DNA of 51,062 nt, taken from assembly GCA_902826515.1 (NCBI GenBank), contig CADEFD010000019.1:1-51062 (forward strand), in the 5' to 3' direction. The first letter of the stretch is position 1. Every line of letters starts with the position of its first letter. This document shows, in pieces, positions 25,918 through 33,383 of the stretch. Source of the stretch: an uncultured Acidobacteriota bacterium (GTDB taxonomy: Bacteria > Acidobacteriota > Vicinamibacteria > Vicinamibacterales > UBA2999). Position numbers and translations under genes: made by a program. The notes beneath the pieces are model-generated. The model had not been told where the DNA came from. It was given only the letters and a program-made list of their open reading frames with translations, and searched no databases.

Positions 25918-26561
25918 CGCCAGGTGCGGCGCCGGCCGTCGCGATACCCGTCGTCGTAGCCGCGCTCGAACGCGGCGCGATACGCCTGCTGATAAAGGCC
26001 CTTCGGTCCGTAGTCGCGCCGGTAGCCGTGGTCGGCGCTGCGGTAGCGGCCGTGCCGCCCGGCGTCGTGCCGGTCGCCGTCGCGGCCGTCGTCGAGCCCC
26101 TGGCGGTAGCCGTCGTCGAAGCCGTTCGACGCGGCCAGGTCGCGCACCGGCGTGTTGCCCGGATACCGGCCGCCATAGGTCGGGCCGCGCCCGGCCCACC
26201 ACGGCACGTCGCGCGAGGGCCCGGGCCGCGAGTACCCGCCGGACGGGCCGCGTCCGCCGCCGCCGTTGTAGCCGTCGCGATACCCGGCCACGAAGCCGGC
26301 GCGGTACTGCTGCTTGTAGTCGTCGCGGCGGCCGTCGCCCCGGTCGTAGCCGCGGTCGCCCTCGCGATAGTCGCGGTGCCGCTGATACTCGAACGGGCGG
26401 CCATCGCGGGCATCGTCGCCGCCGGCGCGGGCGCCGTCGCGGTAGCCCTCGCTCTGCGCGCTCGCGCCCGAGGTGTCGCGCCACTGCGCCTCGGCCGGCA
26501 CGCCGAGCACGGTCGCAAGCGCCAAAGCGGCAAGGGTGGCTCTGAGAGGGATGGCGTGCAT
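25914..26561 (-). CDS. Exported Gly/Tyr/Arg/Asp-rich repeat protein, unknown
   Basis: 215 residues. The signal peptide MHAIPLRATLAALALATVL is cleaved around AEAQ. The mature chain is low-complexity but patterned: GYRDGARAG, YRAGFVAGYRDGYNGG, FDDGYRQGLDDGRDG and FERGYDDGYRDGRR share a GYxDGxxxG unit, repeated about four times. Similar short Tyr/Gly/Asp repeats are seen in many acidobacterial exported proteins and their function is unknown. No cysteines or catalytic motifs are present. The strongly biased composition makes database hits unreliable, but the signal peptide and codon bias support a real gene. Confidence 0.7.
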   Translation of the reverse strand: MHAIPLRATLAALALATVLGVPAEAQWRDTSGASAQSEGYRDGARAGGDDARDGRPFEYQRHRDYREGDRGYDRGDGRRDDYKQQYRAGFVAGYRDGYNGGGGRGPSGGYSRPGPSRDVPWWAGRGPTYGGRYPGNTPVRDLAASNGFDDGYRQGLDDGRDGDRHDAGRHGRYRSADHGYRRDYGPKGLYQQAYRAAFERGYDDGYRDGRRRTWR

Positions 26562-26695
26562 GGCCGGTCTCCGTCGGATCAGGGCTGGTATCCGTCAGGA
26601 TTGCAGCGAGCGTGCCAGATGACGGCTGGTGCGGATTGGGCCTGAACTCCCGGAAAACCGCGGGCTGCGGGCCGGGTGGCCCCGGCCGAGGCCGA

Positions 26696-27202
26696 TCACT
26701 GTGCGGTGATGAGGACGTGGTGGCCGTCGGGCGCCGTGACGTCGAGCACCACGCCAGGGCCATGGCGTTCGAGATCCTTCACGTCGAGCTGCACGCGTCC
26801 CGAATCCCAGCCACCGGGGGCGTAGTCGCCGAACGCAATCGGGCCCGGCTTCATCGCGAGCAGCCACATCGGCACCGTCACCGTCGCGAGCGACTCCTTG
26901 TCGGCATCCCAGGCGAGGATGTGCAGCGCGCTGACCGTGCCCGGGTTGCGGCGTGTCTCCGCCCCGGGCGCCAGCACCGGCCGCTTGTCGTCGCCGATGA
27001 GGAGCAGGGGCCGCGTGTCGGCGAAGGGACGGAGGGCCGTCTCGAAGGCCGCCCTGGCGCGATCCGGTGACGTGCCTTCGGCCACCTGGACGTTGTTGCG
27101 GACGAAGAGCGTGCCGGCGACGGCGAGGGCAATCACGATGACCGTGAGGACCACCGCCACACCCGCCAGCACGAGTGGCCACCGCCGTCGTGTCGTCGTC
27201 AT
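26696..27202 (-). CDS. Conserved-looking membrane-anchored hypothetical protein
   Basis: 168 residues. A basic N-terminus (MTTTRRRW) leads into one long hydrophobic helix (9-33), so the remaining 135 residues lie outside the cytoplasm. That domain has alternating strands (PLLLIGDDKRPVL, TVSALHILAWDADKESLATVTVPMWLL, DSGRVQLDVKDLERHG) and reads like a compact beta-rich fold that I cannot name. It is last in a minus-strand series after the ornithine cyclodeaminase gene (35-base gap), so it may be in the same transcript. Confidence 0.7.
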   Translation of the reverse strand: MTTTRRRWPLVLAGVAVVLTVIVIALAVAGTLFVRNNVQVAEGTSPDRARAAFETALRPFADTRPLLLIGDDKRPVLAPGAETRRNPGTVSALHILAWDADKESLATVTVPMWLLAMKPGPIAFGDYAPGGWDSGRVQLDVKDLERHGPGVVLDVTAPDGHHVLITAQ

Positions 27203-27237
27203 CTCATCTCAGCAGACGGACCCGGACGGCGGAAGGT

Positions 27238-28227
27238 TCAGAGCTCGAGCTGGGTGCCGGCGCCGGTCTCGAGCGCGCGCCGGTAGACGAGGTCGGCGGC
27301 TGCCACGTCCTCTACCGCCAGGCCCAGCGACTTGAAGATCGTCACCTCGTCAGGCGACGTCCGGCCGGCCAGCGCCCCGCGCACCACGTCACCGAGTTCG
27401 CCCCGGACGTGCGACGCGTCGACGCGGCCCTCGGCGATGGCCAGCACGACGTCGCCGGACTCGACGAGCGCGGCGGCACGGGAATCGACCACGAGACGCC
27501 CGCGGGCGACCAGGGCCGGGTCCATTTCGCGCTGATCGGGGCGGCAGGCGCCCACCGAGATGACGTGCGTGCCGGGTGCCACCCAGACCGAATCGAGCAC
27601 CGGCGTGGGCGACGAGGTGACGAGCACGATGATGTCGGCGTCGCGCACGGCGGCTTCCGCCGAGCCCGCCGCAGTGATCGCGGCCGGCACATGGCCGCTC
27701 ATCTCGGCGACGAACCGCTCGCGGCTCGCTGTCGTGGGACTCCACACGCGCACCTGCCGGATCGGCCGCACCGCGGCCAGGGCTTCGAGATGGCTGCGTG
27801 CCTGCACGCCGGCGCCGAGGATCGCGAGCGTCGCGGCGTCGGGCCGCGCCATGTGCCGCGCCGACACGGCCGACACAGCCGCGGTCCGCGCTTCGGTGAT
27901 GTAGCGGCCGTCCATGAGCGCGATGAGCGCGCCGGTGTCAGGGTCGAGCAGGAAGATGGTCGCCAGATGTGACGGCAGCCCGCGCCGGTGGTTCTCGCCG
28001 AAGACCGTCACGATCTTCGCGCCGAGCTGCGGCGGATCGGCCACATAGGCCGGCATCAGGCCGTAGTAGGCCTTCGTGGGCCCCACCGACAGGACGGTGC
28101 GCACCGGTTGCAGCACCTCACCGGCCGAGAAACGCGCAAGCGCCGTCTCCATCGGCGCGATGAGGTCGGCGAGCGGCAGGAGCGCGGTGACGTGGGCTTC
28201 GGTGAGGAGGCGGAAACGCTGCGGCAT
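27238..28227 (-). CDS. Ornithine cyclodeaminase / mu-crystallin family protein
   Basis: 329 residues from ATG 28227, which has GAGGA seven bases upstream; a longer start at 28242 is less likely. The Rossmann NAD(P) site is LAILGAGVQARSHLEAL (about 123-139). The substrate-domain features KIVTVFGEN and LMDGRYITEARTAAVSAV match the family. Members include ornithine cyclodeaminase (ornithine to proline), alanine dehydrogenase and ketimine or pyrroline-2-carboxylate reductases, and these cannot be separated by eye. It starts 18 bases after the histone-deacetylase-family gene, in the same operon, and a proline racemase family gene is at 34831. Confidence 0.87.
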   Translation of the reverse strand: MPQRFRLLTEAHVTALLPLADLIAPMETALARFSAGEVLQPVRTVLSVGPTKAYYGLMPAYVADPPQLGAKIVTVFGENHRRGLPSHLATIFLLDPDTGALIALMDGRYITEARTAAVSAVSARHMARPDAATLAILGAGVQARSHLEALAAVRPIRQVRVWSPTTASRERFVAEMSGHVPAAITAAGSAEAAVRDADIIVLVTSSPTPVLDSVWVAPGTHVISVGACRPDQREMDPALVARGRLVVDSRAAALVESGDVVLAIAEGRVDASHVRGELGDVVRGALAGRTSPDEVTIFKSLGLAVEDVAAADLVYRRALETGAGTQLEL

Positions 28228-28245
28228 GCCGCATCCTCGCACAAC

Positions 28246-29163
28246 TCACGCGCCGCCGGTCCAGGCCGCCGCGTGCGCCGCCGCCACGCGGATCGTATTG
28301 AGGTGGATACGCACGATGTCCTCGACCTCCGGCGCGTAGCCGCCGCTCATCACGACGACGACCGGCACGCGCGCGTCCAGGCAGCGCCCGAACACGTATT
28401 CGTCGCGGGCGCGCAGGCCCTCCACCGAGAGGCCGAGGCGGCCCAGGCGATCGCCGGCGTAGGGATCGGCGCCGGCCAGGTAGAACACGAGCTCGGGGCG
28501 GTGGCCGGCAAGCACGCCGGGCAGGTGGCGGTCGAGCAGCGCCAGGTATTCGTCGTCGCCCATGCCGTCCGCGAGTTCGACGTCGAGGTCGCTCACGTCC
28601 TTGCGGAAGGGGAAGTTCTTCGCGCCGTGCATCGAGAAGGTGAAGACCGACGGATCGTCGCGGAAGATCGCGGCGGTGCCGTTGCCCTGATGGACGTCGC
28701 AGTCGACGACGGCCAGCCGGTGACAGCGGTGCGTGCGCTGGAGCACGCGCGCCGCCACGGCCACGTCGTTGAAGACGCAGTACCCCTCGCCGCGATCGAC
28801 GAAGGCGTGGTGGGTGCCGCCGGCGAGGTTCGCCGCCACGCCGTCGCGCAGCGCCACGCGCGCCGCCGCGATGGTCGCCCCGCAGGAGCGCCGCGATCGT
28901 TCGACCATCTCCGGCGACCACGGAAAACCGATGCGCCGCTGCATGTCGGCCGGCAGGGTGCCGGTGGCCACCGCCTGCACGTACGGCGCGGCATGGGCGA
29001 GGCGGAGCTCGTCCCACGAGGCGGCGGGGGCTTCGATGACGTCGTCCTGGCCGACAACGCCTTCCTCCAGCACACGGGCGCGGAGCCGCGCGTACTTGCG
29101 CATGGGGAACCGGTGCCCGTCGGGCAGCGGCAGGACGAAGTGGTCGGAGTAGAACGCCTTCAC
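28246..29163 (-). CDS. Histone deacetylase family amidohydrolase
   Basis: 305 residues. Zinc ligands Asp156 and His158 (DCDVHQGNG) and Asp233 (GADPYAGD), the catalytic His118-His119 pair (GGTHHAF) and the transition-state Tyr276 (SGGYAP) are all present, so it should be an active deacetylase. The short length and single domain resemble HDAC11-like/class IV and bacterial deacetylase forms more than AcuC. In bacteria these enzymes act on acetyl-lysine, acetylpolyamines or other acyl amides. It precedes the ornithine cyclodeaminase family gene, which suggests a catabolic route through an acylated amine or amino acid; that is inference. Confidence 0.88.
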   Translation of the reverse strand: MKAFYSDHFVLPLPDGHRFPMRKYARLRARVLEEGVVGQDDVIEAPAASWDELRLAHAAPYVQAVATGTLPADMQRRIGFPWSPEMVERSRRSCGATIAAARVALRDGVAANLAGGTHHAFVDRGEGYCVFNDVAVAARVLQRTHRCHRLAVVDCDVHQGNGTAAIFRDDPSVFTFSMHGAKNFPFRKDVSDLDVELADGMGDDEYLALLDRHLPGVLAGHRPELVFYLAGADPYAGDRLGRLGLSVEGLRARDEYVFGRCLDARVPVVVVMSGGYAPEVEDIVRIHLNTIRVAAAHAAAWTGGA

Positions 29164-29187
29164 GAGGCAGGGAATCCGAAACTCAAC

Positions 29188-29229
29188 CCCTGGTCCCTGG
29201 TCCCTGGTCCCTTGGTCCCTGTTCCCTGT
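29188..29229 (+). repeat. Tandem CCCTGGT heptamer array
   Basis: Three exact CCCTGGT units (29188-29208) are followed by CCCTTGGT, CCCTGTT and CCCTGT. The array sits between the phosphoesterase stop and the start of the histone-deacetylase-family gene, in that gene's 5' region. A near-identical array is at 47831-47860, again just upstream of a minus-strand gene. Slippage-prone; a regulatory role is possible but unproven. Confidence 0.75.
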
Positions 29230-29232
29230 CTT

Positions 29233-30114
29233 TCAGTGGCACACGTCGAAGCCGGTGTCGCTGAAGCCGGGCGTCACGGGCACGTACTCCCAGTCGTAGC
29301 GTCCGTCACCGAGCACGAGCTTGAGCACGCCGTAGCCTTCGTACCGGGAGGCGCTGTTGGGCTTGATGGCCGCGAACTTGTAGAGAATGGCGCCGCCGCC
29401 CCCTGAGATGAACTGACGGATGCCGCGATCGCGGTCGAGCTGGCCGTCGGGGTTCATCGGCAGGTAACGCTCGTACACGTGGTCGTGGCCGGCCAGCACC
29501 ACGTCGGCTCCGGCGGCGTGCAGCAATTCCCAGAGCGGCGACGTGTTGACGTTGTCGCCGTTCGGCCCCGACGTGAAGCGCGGGTGGTGCCAGTAGGCGA
29601 GCGTGCACTTCGACGGGCGCTGCAGTTCGCGCTGCAGCCAGATGTACTGCGGCGACCCGCGTTCCATCGGGATGTTCGAATTGAGGGCGATGACCTGCCA
29701 GTTCGACGCGGTGAACGAGTAGTAGCCATCACCCGACGCGCCGGCCAGATCGCCGAAGTAGTCGTAGTACGGACCCGCGCCGGCCGTGAGATATTCGTGG
29801 TTGCCGGGTACCGGCCGCGTGCGCGCCTTGTGACGGCCCCACGTGGGCGTGTAGCAGTCGCGGAACTGTTCGGCGGTGCCGCGCATGTAGGCGAGGTCGC
29901 CGAGCGCGAGGATGGTGCCGGGGATGCGATCGAGGATCGAGGCCGTTTCTTCCGCCGCGCGCAGGTCGTCGCACCACGCGACGTCACCGGCGACGAGCAT
30001 CGTCACGGGCGCGCCGGCAGGGCCTCCCGGACCGATCGGCGTCGGCTGCGTCGGTGAGCCGCTGCAGGCTCCAATGAGACCCAGGACCGCCCACCCCGAC
30101 CATTTCAATTTCAT
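29233..30114 (-). CDS. Lipoprotein metallophosphoesterase, purple-acid-phosphatase-like
   Basis: 293 residues from ATG 30114. The signal peptide ends LIGAC, a standard lipobox, giving lipidated Cys17. The calcineurin-like phosphoesterase motifs appear in order: VAGDVAWC, LGDLAY, PGNHEY, YWHHPRF and GHDHVYERY, which provide the dimetal site. The TSGPNGDN and HVYERY context is closest to purple acid phosphatases and alkaline phosphatase D relatives. Likely an envelope-located phosphomonoesterase or diesterase. It diverges from the STAS-DUF4956 gene with only 42 bases between the start codons, so the two promoters must overlap and may be jointly regulated. Confidence 0.87.
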   Translation of the reverse strand: MKLKWSGWAVLGLIGACSGSPTQPTPIGPGGPAGAPVTMLVAGDVAWCDDLRAAEETASILDRIPGTILALGDLAYMRGTAEQFRDCYTPTWGRHKARTRPVPGNHEYLTAGAGPYYDYFGDLAGASGDGYYSFTASNWQVIALNSNIPMERGSPQYIWLQRELQRPSKCTLAYWHHPRFTSGPNGDNVNTSPLWELLHAAGADVVLAGHDHVYERYLPMNPDGQLDRDRGIRQFISGGGGAILYKFAAIKPNSASRYEGYGVLKLVLGDGRYDWEYVPVTPGFSDTGFDVCH

Positions 30115-30156
30115 GCGCACTGTGGTACGGTCCACCCGTCTCTCTAGCCTAGTCTG

Positions 30157-31278
30157 ATGGCAATTCCCCAGCAAGTTGCGAGAGGCCACCTGGTCCTCAC
30201 CCCCCGTCAGCCGCTCGTGGCCGGCGGCGAGGCGGAAGACTTCGAAGCCTCGGTCAAACGACTCCTCGGTCAGGGTTATCGGCTGCTCATCGCGGATCTT
30301 AATGCTGTGACGGCAATTGACAGCGCGGGGATTCGCGCGCTGGTGCGCGCCCACACCAGCGCCGGCCGCGTCGGCGGGTCGTTCCGCATCGCCCGGCCGA
30401 CCACCCACACGCTCGAGTTGTTGAAGATCGCGCGGCTCGACAACGTCCTGAGCGTCTACGACTCGATCCACGAGGCCAAGCACCAGGCCTTCAAGTGGCG
30501 CGAAATCGCCACGATCGGCGTGGGTATCGCGGCCTGTCTGCTCATTGCCGGCATCGGCCTCGAGTGGCGCATTCCGCAGGCCGGCCCCGCCGGCGGCGGG
30601 GCGCTCATGGCGCCGGACTCAGCGACTGGCGCGCTCTGGGCCACACCCTGGGGGTATCCCTTCTCGGAGCTCGTGCAGCTCCTCTCGGCCGGCGTCATCG
30701 CCGTGTTCGTGACCCACGTCCAGAAGCTGCACCAGAAAGACCGGCCGATGAACCGGTCGATGGAGCAGGCGCAGGTGCTGCTGGCGGTGGCCGGCGCGCT
30801 CATCATGATCATCATCGGCAGCTCGCTCGCCCGCGCGTTCGGCATCGCCGGCGCGGCCGGGATCATCCGCTTCCGCACCCCGGTTGAAGACCCCAAGGAC
30901 GTGACGGTCCTCTTCCTGCTGATGGGGCTCGGCATGGCCTGCGGCATCGGCGCGCTGCCGATCGCGGCGCTCGGCGCCTTGTTCCTGGCCGCGGCCATCG
31001 TCGTGCTCGACAAGCTCGTCGCCGTCAAACCGCGCGTCATGCTCGTCGAGATGACGGCGTCGGGCCGCGAGTTCCCGCTGGCGCACGTGGTCAGCGTGTT
31101 CGCGCAGTTCGGCGTGACCTGGGAACCGCTCGAGTTCACGCAGGGCGACGAGGCGGAGATGACCTACCGCACGACGCTGCCGGCCCACGTCTCCATCGAC
31201 GAGGTGTCCGAGGCGCTCGTCGGCGGCGGCAAGCACGGCCTCGGTGCCGTGTCGTGGGAGCCGCCGAAGAAGTCGTGA
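30157..31278 (+). CDS. STAS domain fused to DUF4956 membrane domain
   Basis: 373 residues. Residues 8-110 are a STAS (anti-sigma-factor antagonist) domain with the regulatory serine context AIDSAGIRALV (Ser56, the position phosphorylated in SpoIIAA-type proteins). After a first membrane helix (about 122-142), further helices span 180-280 and contain the DUF4956 core RAFGIAGAAGIIRFRTP followed by DPKDVTVLF. The last 90 residues form a soluble C-terminal domain. DUF4956 proteins are usually stand-alone and neighbours of VTC-type polyphosphate polymerase and CotH genes; here CotH is nearby but no VTC gene is. The STAS fusion suggests input from a phosphorylation switch. It is coupled to the next gene by a GTGA overlap. 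Confidence 0.82.
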   Translation: MAIPQQVARGHLVLTPRQPLVAGGEAEDFEASVKRLLGQGYRLLIADLNAVTAIDSAGIRALVRAHTSAGRVGGSFRIARPTTHTLELLKIARLDNVLSVYDSIHEAKHQAFKWREIATIGVGIAACLLIAGIGLEWRIPQAGPAGGGALMAPDSATGALWATPWGYPFSELVQLLSAGVIAVFVTHVQKLHQKDRPMNRSMEQAQVLLAVAGALIMIIIGSSLARAFGIAGAAGIIRFRTPVEDPKDVTVLFLLMGLGMACGIGALPIAALGALFLAAAIVVLDKLVAVKPRVMLVEMTASGREFPLAHVVSVFAQFGVTWEPLEFTQGDEAEMTYRTTLPAHVSIDEVSEALVGGGKHGLGAVSWEPPKKS

Positions 31279-32114
31279 CGCCAGACCGGATCGTCATCGA
31301 GCCCTCGGAGCGCCGGCAGGCAGTGCTGCGGATCATCCGCGGCGCCCGCAAGCGGCTCGGCCTCACCATCTTCCGCTGCAACGACGACGACGTCCTCGAC
31401 GAGGTGCGTGTCGCCATCGCGCGCGGCGTGGTCGTGGACGTGCTGCTCACGCGGCGGGCCAGCGGCTGGCGGCGCCGCCTCGACGAGCTGCGGACGCGCC
31501 TCGAACGTCTGGGCGCCAACGTCACGCGGCACGGTCCGCGGGCCACCAAACACCACGCCAAGTACATCGTGGCCGACAGCGGTCCGCTGCTCGTCGCCTC
31601 GTTCAATCTGACCCGCAAGTGTTTTCACGACACCTGCGATTTCGCCGTGGTCACCCACGACCCCGACGCCGTCACCGACGCCTGGCGGCTCTTCGAAACC
31701 GATCTCGCGAAGCGCACGCTGCCGGCCTCGGCGTCGCGCCATTCGCGGCTCGTGGTCGGGCCGGAGTGGGCGGGCCGGGCGGTGCGCGATCTGCTCTCGA
31801 GCGCCACCTCGCGGATCGCCATCATCGACCACAAGCTCGACGATGCGCGCGTGCTGCGCATCCTGAAGCAGAAGGCCCGTCAGGGCGTGCGGGTCGAACA
31901 CATCGGCACGCGGGTGGTGGCCGGGCGCGAGGCGCACGGCAAGATCACGATCGTCGATGGCCGCACGGCGCTCGTGGGCAGCCTGGCGCTTTCGACCACC
32001 AGCCTCAGTCTGCGCCGCGAACTTGCCGTGCTGGTCGAGGAGCCGGCCTGCGTGCGACGTCTCGAGGCCTTCTTCGCGAAGGCCTTCGAGACCGGCGGTC
32101 ACACGCACGAGTAG
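31275..32114 (+). CDS. Phospholipase D-like protein with two HKD motifs
   Basis: 279 residues from GTG 31275, which overlaps the stop of the STAS-DUF4956 gene (GTGA). Motif one is His94-Lys96-Asp101 (HHAKYIVAD) with SFNLT downstream; motif two is His221-Lys223-Asp228 (HGKITIVDG) with GSLALS. Both are complete, so a functional phosphodiesterase or transphosphatidylase active site is expected between the two halves. There is no signal peptide, so it may act at the inner face of the membrane beside its coupled partner. The substrate could be phospholipid or nucleic acid. A longer ATG start at 31254 would overlap the previous gene by 25 bases and is less likely. Confidence 0.83.
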   Translation: MTPDRIVIEPSERRQAVLRIIRGARKRLGLTIFRCNDDDVLDEVRVAIARGVVVDVLLTRRASGWRRRLDELRTRLERLGANVTRHGPRATKHHAKYIVADSGPLLVASFNLTRKCFHDTCDFAVVTHDPDAVTDAWRLFETDLAKRTLPASASRHSRLVVGPEWAGRAVRDLLSSATSRIAIIDHKLDDARVLRILKQKARQGVRVEHIGTRVVAGREAHGKITIVDGRTALVGSLALSTTSLSLRRELAVLVEEPACVRRLEAFFAKAFETGGHTHE

Positions 32115-32129
32115 CGCGCCGGGGCGCGC
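32114..32129. terminator. Candidate bidirectional terminator
   Basis: GCGCGC and GCGCGC separated by CGGG form a compact hairpin in the 21-base gap between the convergent phospholipase D-like and CotH genes. There is no U-tract, so efficiency is uncertain. Confidence 0.35.
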
Positions 32130-32135
32130 CGGCGC

Positions 32136-33371
32136 TCAGTTGCAGGCGACCGGCGGGCGCGACTGGTTGGCGACCGAGCAGCGCACGAAGGCGCTGCGGC
32201 GGGCGGCGAAGGTGCGCAGCCCGCTCACGCCGGCCTCGAACTGCGCGTCGGAGAAGGGCTTGTTCGTATCCTGCTGCGACGCCGGCTGGATGAGCGCGTA
32301 GAGCCGCTCGACTTCGCGGGCGAGCCAGCCGGTGGACGTGTCGCCGCCCTCCTGGCCCTCGGCCGCCGAATCGGCCGCGGCCGTGAGCGTGTCGAGGTAG
32401 GCCTGGCGGACGTCGGGAATGGCCAGGGCGCGGCGCGCCAGCACGCTGTTGTCCACGCGCGTGAAGATGTCGTTGTTCGGCCGCCAGAACGTGTAGTCCT
32501 TGTCCCACGCGATGATGTTGAAGCGCGAGCCGCCCTGGTTCCGGTAGAGGAACAGGTTGTTCATGCCCCAGAAGCCGAGCCAGCCGTCGTCGTCGGAGAT
32601 GAAGTTGTCCATCGCGATGTAGCGGGCGAAGGCCTGCAGGTCGAGGAACTCGGCCATCGCGGTCGGGAACAGCTCGTCGCTCGAGTCGCTCGCCGCCCGC
32701 ACCATGCGTTCGATCGGGCTGTAGAGGTCGAAGGTGGACTGCGTGGTGTTGGTCTGCGGCTTGAACATCGCGTAGTTCTCGAGGGTGGAGCCGCGGTACT
32801 CGAAGTTGTACTCGAAGGTCCAGTCGTACTCGTAGAGCGTGCCGCCCGATTCCCCGTAGGTGCGCTGCACGAACGGCTCGGCGATGTCCTCGACCACGGC
32901 GTACAGGCCGAGCAGCGTGTTGTTCACGTAGAGGCGGATGAACGCCTCGCGCGGCGCCGGCAGGCCGAGGCGGCGGAAGAGCTGCATCGCCAGCACTTCC
33001 TTCATCATCGACGGGTCCTGCGTGAGGTTGTCGAGCACGAGCGTGCGCAGGCCGAGGAAGCGGCCGTCGGTGGCGTAGCGATCGAAGCGGAGCAGCAGGC
33101 CGGGTTTGACGTCGCTGCGGCTGCCGAGGCCGCGCGAGCGCACGCCGATGTTCTGCTGGCGCAGGCCGCGCCAGGTGAACTCCGCGGGGTAGAACGTGTT
33201 CTCGCGAAACGTGGCCTTCAGCTCTTGCCAGTCGCGGGAGTTCACGAGCAGGCGCAGGTCCTGCACGGTCGAGGAATCGAACAGGTCGTCCACGGTCTGC
33301 GCCGAGGCCGGTGCCGCGCCGGCGGCGGCCGCGAGCATGAGGACGAGGACGATGCGAAGGGTGGCACGCAT
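32136..33371 (-). CDS. Exported CotH kinase family protein
   Basis: 411 residues. Signal peptide MRATLRIVLVLMLAAAAGAA is cleaved near ASAQ. The CotH fold follows: VQDLRLLVNSRDWQEL, the GVRSRG and VKPGLLLRFDRY strand pair, FIRLYVNNTLLGLYAVVEDI, then AMDNFISDDDG and the metal-binding IIAWDKDYTFW. CotH proteins are atypical protein kinases that phosphorylate exported or surface proteins; in many bacteria CotH genes neighbour DUF4956 genes, as here. It is the second gene of an operon with the porin, 12 bases downstream of it. Its target is unknown. Confidence 0.87.
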   Translation of the reverse strand: MRATLRIVLVLMLAAAAGAAPASAQTVDDLFDSSTVQDLRLLVNSRDWQELKATFRENTFYPAEFTWRGLRQQNIGVRSRGLGSRSDVKPGLLLRFDRYATDGRFLGLRTLVLDNLTQDPSMMKEVLAMQLFRRLGLPAPREAFIRLYVNNTLLGLYAVVEDIAEPFVQRTYGESGGTLYEYDWTFEYNFEYRGSTLENYAMFKPQTNTTQSTFDLYSPIERMVRAASDSSDELFPTAMAEFLDLQAFARYIAMDNFISDDDGWLGFWGMNNLFLYRNQGGSRFNIIAWDKDYTFWRPNNDIFTRVDNSVLARRALAIPDVRQAYLDTLTAAADSAAEGQEGGDTSTGWLAREVERLYALIQPASQQDTNKPFSDAQFEAGVSGLRTFAARRSAFVRCSVANQSRPPVACN

Positions 33372-33383
33372 GGTCGAGGGCTC

